NCBI GenBank assembly: GCA_950097015.1
Contig: CATNEN010000038.1
Coordinates: forward strand, 22,134,001-22,198,000
DNA from: Macrostomum hystrix
Taxonomy: Eukaryota > Platyhelminthes > Macrostomidae
Length of the DNA stretch: 64,000 bases
Direction of reading: 5' to 3'
Below, piece after piece: positions 54,509 through 64,000 of this stretch. Below the pieces are notes generated by a model. The model did not search any database and was not told where the DNA came from. It saw nothing but the letters and a program-made list of their open reading frames with translations. Position 1 is the first letter of the stretch. Each line of letters opens with the position of its first letter. The translations under genes were made by a program, and so were the position numbers.

Positions 54509-57500
54509 CTAAAGATCGCCAAACATGTCTTCTTCTTCCTCGGCTTCAGCTTCGGGTTTGGCACCGGCGGACGCGCCGGAATCGGCGCTGGCCGAGGCTA
54601 GCAAAGCGGCGCACTGTTCGGCGCTCAGGTCGCTGTCGGCCGTATCATCGGTGGACAGGAAGCCCATGGTGCGGCGGCCCTGCGTTTGCAGCGGATTGTA
54701 AGAGAATCAGGGGTGCGGATTAAAAAGGAGGATAATAGAGGAGCGGATTAAAAGGGAGCTAAGAATAGGGGAGCGATAAGGAAGATGATAAGGAAGATGT
54801 GGGCAGGGGAGCGGATTATAAGGAAGAGAAGGGCATGGGAGCGGATCATCAGGAAGAGGTGGGCAGGGGAGCGGATTATAAGGAAGAGGAGGGCAGGGGA
54901 GCGGATTATCAGGAAGAGAAGGGCATGGGAGTGGATCATCAGGAAGAGGTGGGCAGGGGAGCGGATTATAAGGAAGAGGAGGGCAGGGGAGCGGATCATT
55001 AGGAAGAAGAGGAGGGCAGGGGAGCGGATTATCAGGAAGAGGAGGGCAGGGGAGCGGATTATCAGGAAGAGAAGGGCATGGGAGCGGATCATCAGGAAGA
55101 GGTGGGCAGGGGAGCGGATTATAAGGAAGAGGAGGGCAGGGGAGCGGATTATAAGGAAGAGAAGGGCATGGGAGCGGATCATTAGGAAGAGGTGGGCAGG
55201 GGAGCGGATTATAAGGAAGAGGAGGGCAGGGGAGCGGATCATTAGGAAGAAGAGGAGGGCAGGGGAGCGGATTATCAGGAAGAGGAGGGCAGGGGAGCGG
55301 ATTATCAGGAAGAGGAGGACAGGGGACCGGATCATCAGGTAGAGGTGGGTAGGGGAGCGGATTAAAAGGAAGAGGAGGGCAGGGGAGCGGATCATCAGGA
55401 AGAAGAGGAGGGCAGGGGAGCGGATTATCAGGAAGAGGAGGGCAGCGGAGCGGATTATCGGGAAGAGGATGGCAGGGGAGCGGATTATCAGGAAGAGAAG
55501 GGCATGGGAGCGGATCATTAGGAAGAGGTGGGCAGGGGAGCGGATTATAAGGAAGAGGAGGGCAGGGGAGCGGATCATTAGGAAGAAGAGGAGGGCAGGG
55601 AAGCGGATTATCAGGAAGAGGAGGGCAGGGGAGCGGATTATCAGGAAGAGGATGGCAGGGGAGCGGATTATCAGGAAGAGGAGGGCAGGGGAGCGGATTA
55701 TAAGGAAGAGAAGGGCATGGGAGCGGATCATCAGGAAGAGGTGGGCAGGGGAGCGGATTATAAGGAAGAGGAGGGCAGGGGAGCGGATTATCAGGAAGAG
55801 GAGGGCAGGGGAGCGGATTATCAGGAAGAGGAGGGCAGGGGAGTGGATTATCAGGAAGAGAAGGGCATGGGAGCGGATCATCAGGAAGAGGAGGGCAGGG
55901 GAGCGGATTATCAGGAAGAGAAGGGCATGGGAGCGGATCATCAGGAAGAGGTGGGCAGGGGAGCGGATTATCAGGAAGAGGAGGCCAGGGGAGCGGATTA
56001 TCAGGAAGAGGAGGGCAGGGGAGCGGATTATCAGGAAGAGGAGGGCAGGGGAGCGGATTATCAGGAAGAGGTGGGCAGGTGAGCGGATAAGAGCAGTTTA
56101 CCTGGTCAGTAGCCAGATGCTGTGCTAGAAAAGCCGGCCTGTCACGCCTGAGTGCTGGCAGCCAGTCTCTCAGGAATCGATTGTAGTCCGCCCCGCGTCC
56201 CGGCGTAGCTAGCGAGGCGGCCCGCAATGAGCGCAGACAGGCGCCAGCCTTGGGAAAGTAGGCGTCGCCGAAGGAATCGCCAACTAGTTGCACTATTCTG
56301 CGCTGCATGCCGGCGAACGCGGAGTCAGTTTGGCCCTGGCAGGTGCGGAACAAACACAGGTGAGCATTGTGAAATTAAAGATAACAACACTGAAGACTAA
56401 AGAGACTAAAATTCTCATTATTTTAATTTGAAACTTCTTACCTAATCATTAGATAACCAAACACCATGCAATTTAGTCACTTAAAAACTACCTCACTGAA
56501 AAATCTCAACCCTACTTATTTCTGAAATCTCACCCTTCTCATTTCTAAAATCTCACCACACTCATTTCTAAAATCTCACCCTACTCATTCCTAAAATCTC
56601 ACCCCTACTCTGAAATCTCACCCTACTCATTTCTGAAATCTCACCTCTATTCATTCCTAACATCTCAACCCTACTCTCAAATCTCACCCTACTCATTTCT
56701 GAAATCTCACCCCAACTCAAATCTAAAATCTCACCATGACTCATTTCGGAAATCTCACCCCAACTCATTTCTAAAATCTCACCCTAACACATTTCTAAAA
56801 TCTCACCCTAACTCATATCTAAAATCTCACCCGACTCATTTCGGAAATCTCACCCCGACTCATTCCTAAAATCCCACCCTACTCATTCCTAAAATCTCAC
56901 CCTACTCATTCCTAAAATCTCACCCTACTCATTCCTAAAATCTCACCCTACTCATTTCTAAAATCCCACCCTACTCATTCCTAAAATCTCACCCTACTTA
57001 TTTCTAAAATCTCACCCTACTCATTCCTAAAATCTCACCCTACTCATTCCTAAAATCTCACCCTACTCATTCCTAAAATCTCACCCTACTCATTTCTAAC
57101 ATCTCACCCTACTTTCTAAAATCTCACCCTACTCATTCCTAGAATCTCACCTTACTCATTCCTAACATCTCACCCTACTTTCTAAAATCTCACCCCTACT
57201 CATACTCACCTGAGCAATGAGAGTGTCGAAATCTTCCAACGGTGTTACGGCGCCAACTTCTGTTACGCGCGGACGCAGCAAAGCGGCGGCGATGTCGTCC
57301 GCGGAGGCGTCCCGACCTTCGTCAGAATCCAGTTTGGCCTTCTTACTAGCCGAAGGATTCTCGACAGTGTCGGCCTCGCCAGCTAGAGGATCTTTGCCGA
57401 ACACGTCGGCGCCAGTTTTGCCCTCCTGACGCTTGCTGACCTCCCTTGGCTTCAGAGGGAAGGCCTGCCGCAGCTGGTTGAGCTGCTCTTCGGCAGCCGC

Positions 57501-60500
57501 CTGACGGGACGCCGAGCGCAGCTCCGGCGGAGCTTCCAGAGTGGCCATCACGCTGGGCAAAGGCTGCGGCAGCGGATTGTCCGGATGCAGGGCCCGATCA
57601 GTGACGCAGGTGTACCAGTGCTAAAGTAACAGTCGATGACGATTAAGCAAAAATTGATTGAGCAGATTGAAAGATCAACTCGGGGACGCCACACCCACCC
57701 TCAATTACCCCAGCAAATGCTGGTACTCATTGAACCGCATGGTAAAGTGAAAAAAATTCGAGTTATTTAGATTCGGGAATCGAACCTTGAACCTTCAAAT
57801 TATGAAGGGAACAGCAGAGAATGGTCCTGAAGAGAACAGAATGACCCTGAAGAGAACAGACTGGCCCTGAAGAGAACAGACTGACCCTGAATAGAACAGA
57901 ATGACCATGAAGGGAACAGAATGACCCTGAAGAGAACAGACTGGCCCTGAAGAGAACAGACTGACCCTGAATAGAACAGAATGACCATGAAGGGAACAGA
58001 ATGACCCTGAAAAGAAAAGTAGAGAATGGCCCTGAATGGAACAGAATGGCCCTTAGGAGAACAAAATGGTCCTAAGGAGAACAGTTGAGAATGGCCCTGA
58101 AAAGAAAAGTATTTCCATGAAGGGAACAGAACGGCCCCTGAAGAGAACAGAATGGCCCTAGGGAATAGAAGGGCCCTGAAGGGAACAGAAGGGCCCTGAA
58201 GGGAACAGAATGGCCCTGAAGGAAACAAAACGGTTCCTGAAGAGAACAGAATTGCCATGAAGGGAACAAACGGTTCCTGAAGAGAACAGAATTGCCCTGA
58301 AGGGAACTGAGAGGCCGTTTTATACTACTTAAACTTTAAGACATTAATAGTAAAATAAATTTGCTGAAAAGTGAATAAATTTCGTGCTCAAACTAACCTG
58401 AATATACGGATTGAGTCGTTTTGACATCTTCAAAGTCGCGTCATCGCCAGCGTCAAGTGCGTCGACAAAAGCGGCGGCAGCGTCCAGTTGACTCTGCGAC
58501 GGTTGAAATCTAGCCAGGCTGGGCAGTTCTTGAACAGCCTCGTCGGTCAACGGCAGAGGGTTCAGTGTAAAAGTTCGCACATCCTCTTGAAAAGCTAATT
58601 CCACATATTCGAAGCCAACAAAGCGCTTCCGTTTCAGCTTTGGTATGAGGGCGCCAATCCTAGGCGAGCTAGCTCGACTATAGACCCGACGAACAATGAT
58701 CACGCCTCGGCTGATACGCAGAGCGTCGCCCAGAGCGGCAAGAGCTCTGTGAACTTCCGGTGGCGCGGCCGGGTCGGCTACGAACACCGTGACACCGTCG
58801 CCAAGCATGTGCTGCCTGTTGATATTATCGCGATGAGTGAAACAGACCACTGTTAGACTCTTATCCTCCTGCTGTTTCATGGCCTCTCTATCGGCGTCGC
58901 TGAATGGCACCAGCGTGGAGCCGTAGCGATAGCCTCGGACAATGTCCTCTTCGTCTATTTCTGTCTCTTGTTCATCGTTCAGCGTAGTGGCTCGAGCTGT
59001 GCTCACCTACACAGGTGAAAGGATTTTGAGCTATGGCTGAGTCAATGTTTACTTTAAATATCTTGAAAATTTGCTATAAAAAATTTATGTATCTTGAAAG
59101 CATGTCAGTTCAGCTAGAGGATCTTGATAAGATGGGAGTTCAGTTTCAGGATCTGGGAAATGTAACAGACAGGTTTGAGGATTGTGGAAGATGAGAGTCA
59201 AGCTTGAGGATCTGGGAAATGTACTACATAAGTTTGAGGATCTGGGAAATGTACTAGATAAGTTTAAGGATCTGGGAAATGTACTACATAAGTTTGAGGA
59301 TCTGGGAAATGTACTACATAAGTTTGAGGATCTGGGAAATGTACTAGATAAGTTTAAGGATCTGGGAAATGTACTACATAAGTTTGAGGATCTGGGAAAT
59401 GTACTACGTAAGTTTGAGGATCTGGGAAATGTACTACATAAGTTTGAGGATCTGGGAAATGTACTAGATAATTTTAAGGATCTGGGAAATGTACTAGATA
59501 AGTTTAAGGATCTGGGAAATGTACTACATAAGTTTGAGGATCTGGGAAATGTACTACATAAGTTTGAGGATCTGGGAAATGTACTACATAAGTTTGAGGA
59601 TCTGGGAAATGTACTACATAAGTTTGAGGATCTGGGAAATGTACTACATAAGTTTGAGGATCTGGGAAATGTACTAGATAAGTTTAAGGATCTGGGAAAT
59701 GTACTAGATAAGTTTAAGGATCTGGGAAATGTACTAGATAAGTTTAAGGATCTGGGAAATGTACTACATAAGTTTGAGTATCTGGCAAATGTACTAGATA
59801 AGTTTGAGGATCTGGGAAATTTACTAGATAAGTTTAAGGATCTGGGAAATGTACTAGATAAGTTTGAGGATCTGGGAAATTTACTAGATAAGTTTGAGGA
59901 TCTGGGAAATGTACTAGATAAGTTTAAGGATCGGGGAAATTTACTACATAAGTTTAAGGATCTGGGAAATGTACTAGATAAGTTTGAGGATCTGGGAAAT
60001 TTACTACATAAGTTTAAGGATCTGGGAAATGTACTAGATAGGTTTGAGGATCTGGGAAATTTACTACATAAGTTTAAGGATCTGGGAAATGTACTACATA
60101 AGTTTGAGTATCTGACAAATGTACTAGATAAGTTTGGGGATCTGGGAAATGTACTAGATAAGTTTAAGGATCTGGGAAATGTACTACATAAGTTTGAGGA
60201 TCTGGGAAATGTACTAGATAAGTTTGAGTATCTGGGAAATGTACTAGATAAGTTTGAGTATCTGGCAAATGTACTACATAAGTTTGAGTATCTGGGAAAT
60301 GTACTAGATAAGTTTGAGGATCTGGGAAATGTACTAGATAAGTTTGAGTATCTGGGAAATGTACTACATAAGTTTGAGTATCTGGCAAATGTACTAGATA
60401 AGTTTAAGGATCTGGGAAATGTACTAGATAAGTTTGAGGATCTGGGAAATTTACTAGATAAGTTTGAGGATCTGGGAAATGTACTAGATAAGTTTAAGGA

Positions 60501-62396
60501 TCTGGGAAATGTACTACATAAGTTTGAGTATCTGACAAATGTACTAGATAAGTTTAAGGATCTGGGAAATTTACTACATAAGTTTAAGGATCTGGGAAAT
60601 GTACTACATAAGTTTAAGGATCTGGGAAATGTACTACATAAGTTTGAGGATCTGGGAAATGTACTAGATAAGTTTGAGGATCTGGGAAATTTACTACATA
60701 AGTTTAAGGATCTGGGAAATTTACTAGATAAGTTTGAGGATCTGGGAAATTTACTACATAAGTTTAAGGATCTGGGAAATGTACTAGATAGGTTTGAGGA
60801 TCTGGGAAATTTACTACATAAGTTTAAGGATCTGGGAAATGTACTAGATAAGTTTGAGTATCTGGCAAATGTACTAGATAAGTTTGAGTATCTGGGAAAT
60901 GTACTACATAAGTTTGAGTATCTGAAAAATGTACTACATAAGTTTAAGGATCTGGGAAATGTACTACATAAGTTTGAGTATCTGACAAATGTACTAGATA
61001 AGTTTGGGGATCTGGGAAATGTACTAGATAAGTTTAAGGATCTGGGAAATGTACTACATAAGTTTGAGGATCTGGGAAATGTACTAGATAAGTTTGAGTA
61101 TCTGGGAAATGTACTAGATAAGTTTGAGTATCTGGCAAATGTACTACATAAGTTTGAGTATCTGGGAAATGTACTAGATAAGTTTGAGTATCTGGCAAAT
61201 GTACTACATAAGTTTGAGGATCTTGGAAAGATGGGAGTTCAGTTTGAGGATTTGGGAAACGCACTAGATCAGTTGAAGGATCAGAGAAATGTTAAAAATT
61301 ATATTGAGGATCCGAGAAGAAATGCTAACATTGCAGAGCCGCATCACCAACCTGGGCAGCAGCATCGCCAGCGTACACAGTAGTCATGCTAGGTGGCTTG
61401 GCCGGCTTGACTTTAGTATAGCCGCAGACCGGCAGTGACATTTCGCCCAACTCCAGGTTGACCTTCCAGCCGCGCTGTTGAACAGATCGCAGCTGAAAAT
61501 AGCTCAAAGCTGGTATGGCATCCTCGAAGCCGTAGGACTCGCCTTCAACAGCTTCTAGTAGAGGCTGCAATGCGGCTTCGTTATCTAATTGTTGCTGACT
61601 CTTTGGCTTACTGTGCCGATCAGTGTCTTGAGCGGAAGCAGCCGCAGCGGACGGACGTCGTCGAGAACGACTGTCTCTATCATTGTCGTCATCGCCATTC
61701 TCAGAATTATCTTCATCCGAATCGGCGCCAGAAATATTGGCACCAATCAGCAGTACTTGAACGTCGGCCTTTTTAAGATTTCTAATAATGCGATCCATTT
61801 GGTCGGCGTTGATTTCGCCGGCCAGGTTAGAGACTAGAACAGCTCGTTTAGTGGTCTTGCCTCGTCTGCCCCTGTGTTATTCATAATAAAATATAATAAA
61901 CTTAAAAGCTATTTCTTACCAGTATCAATTAAAATTTGCAATATCCAAAAAAGCACTTACTGGGTCTTCTTAACAAGATGATCAACGCCAACGATTAGAC
62001 CGTCAATCACTGGAAATAATTAGATTTTATTGAGACACGTAAGGACTGTCAGGATGACAGACAAAGATAAGTACAATGGAGACAGACAAGGACAGGTACA
62101 CTTGCTGGACACAGACAGACAGACAGAAAACCAGGCTGGCAGGCAGACAGACAGACAGACAGATAGATAGACAGACAGGCAGGCAGGCAGACAGACAGAC
62201 AGACAGACAGATAGACAGACAGGCAGACAGACAGACAGACAGACAGACAGATAGACAGACAGACAGACAGGCAGATAGACAGACAGGCAGACAGGCAGAC
62301 AGACAGACAGACAGATAGACAGACAGGCAGACAGACAGACGGACAGATAGACAGACAGACAGACAGACAGGCAGACAGACAGACAGCCAGACAGGC

Positions 62397-62429
<33 letters not shown>

Positions 62430-62448
62430 GGCAGGCAGACAGACAGGC

Positions 62449-62487
<39 letters not shown>

Positions 62488-63950
62488 ACCAGGAGCGCTC
62501 ACAGTCAGCCCCAATGCCGCGGAAGTTGGTGCCGTCCTCATTGAAGAACTGCACTAGATCCCAGTCCACAACGCTAAGCGAACGGCAAAGGCTGATGTTT
62601 TCAAAATTGCCATCGTCGTCTGCTAGAGGATTGTCAGTGGCTTCCGTGCCTACCAGGACTAGGGCCACTTCGTCTTTGGATTGTTGAAATAGCTGAGGAT
62701 TTTGGCGAAAATTGGCAAATATTGTCGATGTCAATTTAAATTAAAATCCATTAGAGGAAGACAATTATGAATAAGAATGCTTGAGAATTACTTGAATACT
62801 TGAATACACGGAGGCCGACATTAATGGGGAGAATTCTGGAAAGGAAAACTAGGATGAAATAGAATCAGGATGGCGAAGAACAAGGATGAAGAAAAATCAG
62901 GATGGGAAGAATCAGGATGGGAAGAATTAAGATGGGAAGAATCAGGATGGAAAAGAATTAGGATGGGAAGAATCAGGATGGGAAGAATCAGGATGGGAAG
63001 AATCAGGTTGGAAAAGAATTAGGATGGGAAGAATCAGGATGGGAAGAATCACGATGGCAAGAATCAGGATGGGAAGAATCAGGTTGGAAAAGAATTAGGA
63101 TGGGAAGAATCACGATGGCAAGAATCAGGATGGCAAGAATCAGGATGGGAAGAATCAGGATGGGAAGAATCAGGATGGGAAGAATCAGGATGGGAAGAAT
63201 CAGGATGGGAAGAATCAGGATGGGAAGAATCACGATGGGAAGAATCAGGATGGCAAGAATCAGGATGGGAAGAATCACGATGGGAAGAATCAGGTTGGAA
63301 AAGAATCAGGAGGGGAAGAATCACGATGGGAAGAATCAGGATGGGAAGAACCAGGATGGGAAGAATGAGGTTGGAAAAGAATTAGGATGGGAAGAATCAC
63401 GATGGCAAGAATCAGGATGGGAAGAATCAGGATGGGAAGAATCAGGATGGGAAGAATCAGGATGGGAAGAATCACGATGGGAAGAATCAGGATGGGAAGA
63501 ATCAGGATGGAAAAGAATTAGGATGGGAAGAATCAGGATGGGAAGAATCACGATGGGAAGAATCAGGTTGGAAAAGAATCAGGAGGGGAAGAATCAGGAT
63601 GGGAAGAATCAGGATGGGAAGAACCAGGATGGGAAGAATCAGGTTGGAAAAAAATCAGGATGGGAAGAATCAGGTTGGAAAAGAATTAGGATGGGAAGAA
63701 TCAGGTTGGAAAAGAATCAGGATGGGAAGAATCAGGATGGGGATTGGGAAGAATCGGGATGTGCAAAATCAGGATTTGAAGAACCAGGATGTGGAGGAAT
63801 CTATACTATCAGAATTTCGGCCCTCCCCATTACCTTTCTCTGCATCAGCATCTTCAAGCAAGTCAGAGACTGTTCAATCGGCTTCTCATAGCCAGGTGGT
63901 CCGCGCGGCATATGCGGCCCAATGTCCAGAATAATCGCTATGCTTTCAGC
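54509..63950 (-). CDS. XRCC5: Ku80, DNA end-binding subunit of the Ku heterodimer (first exon outside window)
   Basis: Eight exons: 63950-63834, 62692-62503, 62009-61961, 61871-61352, 59006-58398, 57620-57210, 56335-56102, 54679-54509. All are in phase, giving 766 residues; only the first exon is missing. The vWA-like domain has [31 protein letters not shown] and [14 protein letters not shown]. The beta-barrel/bridge region includes [20 protein letters not shown] and [37 protein letters not shown] and [20 protein letters not shown] start the linker. The C-terminal helical domain and an acidic tail [11 protein letters not shown] follow, in the place of the DNA-PKcs-binding motif. Ku70/Ku80 rings thread onto broken DNA ends and start non-homologous end joining in the nucleus. 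The size is close to human (732). The vWA side has an added acidic, Ser/Arg-rich insert ([19 protein letters not shown]). Six of seven visible introns carry private arrays; the 61872-61960 intron is 89 bp. Confidence 0.93.
54780..56090 (-). repeat. 30-bp array in the last Ku80 intron
   Basis: About 43 units of AGGAAGAGGAGGGCAGGGGA plus GCGGATTATC, with 33-bp variants. The intron (54680-56101) is almost entirely array and is pyrimidine-rich on the gene strand. The upstream exon's frame stays open through the whole array ([10 protein letters not shown] repeats). Confidence 0.96.
56510..57205 (-). repeat. 23-bp array starting at the 5' splice site of a Ku80 intron
   Basis: About 30 units of CTCATTCCTAAAATCTCACC plus CTA. 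On the gene strand the intron opens CAG-GTGAGTATGAGTAGGG and units continue GTGAGATTTTAGGAATGAGT, so the donor lies in the first, partial unit and every unit repeats GTGAG. Intron 56336-57209. Confidence 0.95.
57680..57800 (-). mobile_element. tRNA-derived SINE remnant in a Ku80 intron
   Basis: It shares GGGGACGCCACRCCCACCCT and CAATTAYCCCAGC, plus AATGCTGGTACYCATT, with copy A. Toward the right end it has GGGAATCGAACCTTGAACCT, a worn B box. It is shorter and more diverged than copies A and B. Confidence 0.7.
57805..58315 (-). repeat. 20-bp array in a Ku80 intron
   Basis: About 26 units of CTGAAGAGAACAGAATGGCC with GGGAACAG variants. On the gene strand each reads TTCTGTTCTCTTCAG-GGCC, a very good 3' splice-site look-alike. 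Intron 57621-58397. Confidence 0.93.
59100..61325 (-). repeat. 30-bp array in the largest visible Ku80 intron
   Basis: About 72 units of AGTTTGAGGATCTGGGAAAT plus GTACTAGATA or GTACTACATA. A distinctive pair (CTGACAAAT then GTTTGGGGATC) recurs at 60121 and 60991, 870 bp or 29 units apart. The core TGAGGATCTGGGA is shared with the APPL arrays. It is open for 733 codons on the plus strand only because the period is a multiple of three. Confidence 0.97.
62095..62488 (-). repeat. (ACAG)n array in a Ku80 intron
   Basis: CAGA/GACA tetramers with GGCAGG and GATAGA variants, about 390 bp. It begins about 15 nt from the 5' splice site at 62502. The exon frame stays open into it (SVCLSVCL repeats). 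Intron 62010-62502. Confidence 0.96.
62830..63785 (-). repeat. 15-bp array in the first visible Ku80 intron
   Basis: About 60 units of GAATCAGGATGGGAA with AATTAGGATGG, CACGATGG and GGTTGGAAAA variants in a loosely repeating order. It starts about 50 nt from the 5' splice site at 63833. Intron 62693-63833. Confidence 0.96.
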
Positions 63951-64000
63951 CTGAAACAGGAGCACAATTTAGGATTCATATAAGGAAGATATGAAAACTT

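Noticed and set aside
54707-56353. Single 548-residue proline-rich protein
   Set aside because: Only its first 78 codons are a Ku80 exon. The rest is intronic array, and the true last exon with correct phase and family sequence lies beyond it.
59182-61383. 733-codon plus-strand frame ([10 protein letters not shown] repeats)
   Set aside because: It lies antisense inside a Ku80 intron; the 30-bp period simply preserves frame. No start context or flanking exon supports it.

Overview
The window looks like nuclear DNA of a bilaterian invertebrate. It carries spliced genes with GT-AG introns, ER-retention and homeodomain families, an amidated neuropeptide precursor, tRNA-derived SINEs, a Penelope-like element fragment and a hAT MITE. 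A spiralian, perhaps a free-living flatworm with a repeat-rich genome, would fit, but that placement is weak inference. No bacterial operon structure is present.

Seven protein-coding genes can be supported. I rebuilt six of them exon by exon on the minus strand: APPL (first 7 exons, running off the left edge), a CREC-family reticulocalbin/calumenin, Pitx, TMX3, a DEF8-like C1/RH-domain protein, and Ku80/XRCC5 (all but its first exon, running off the right edge). The seventh, on the plus strand at 20.6 kb, is a single-exon precursor of two PLR-amide peptides. Every exon junction used here keeps phase and joins residues in family order. None has been checked against RNA.

Layout: 1-9.3 kb APPL; 9.3-13 kb SINE remnant, Penelope GIY-YIG fragment with a hammerhead-like motif, and a 25-bp array; 13.6-16.4 kb CREC; 17-20.3 kb intergenic arrays and a SINE; 20.6 kb neuropeptide; 21.3-26.8 kb simple-sequence arrays; 28.7-36.1 kb Pitx; 36.6-43.1 kb a 20-bp array just upstream of Pitx; 44.4-49.6 kb TMX3; 50.6-53.2 kb DEF8-like; 54.5-64 kb Ku80.

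The outstanding feature is the introns. Of 26 visible introns, seven are 78-157 bp and array-free. Of the 19 longer ones, 18 contain a tandem array, nearly always of a unit private to that intron; the exception is APPL intron 1. Several arrays start within about 30 nt of the 5' splice site. Some units repeat splice-signal-like words in the sense direction. Several arrays in different genes share short cores, for example TGAGGATCTG in APPL, DEF8 and Ku80, always in the same orientation to transcription. A second striking element is the 6.5-kb array upstream of Pitx, with about 40 copies of the palindrome TGACAGCTGTCA, which matches the TALE-homeodomain (TGIF/PREP) dimer site.
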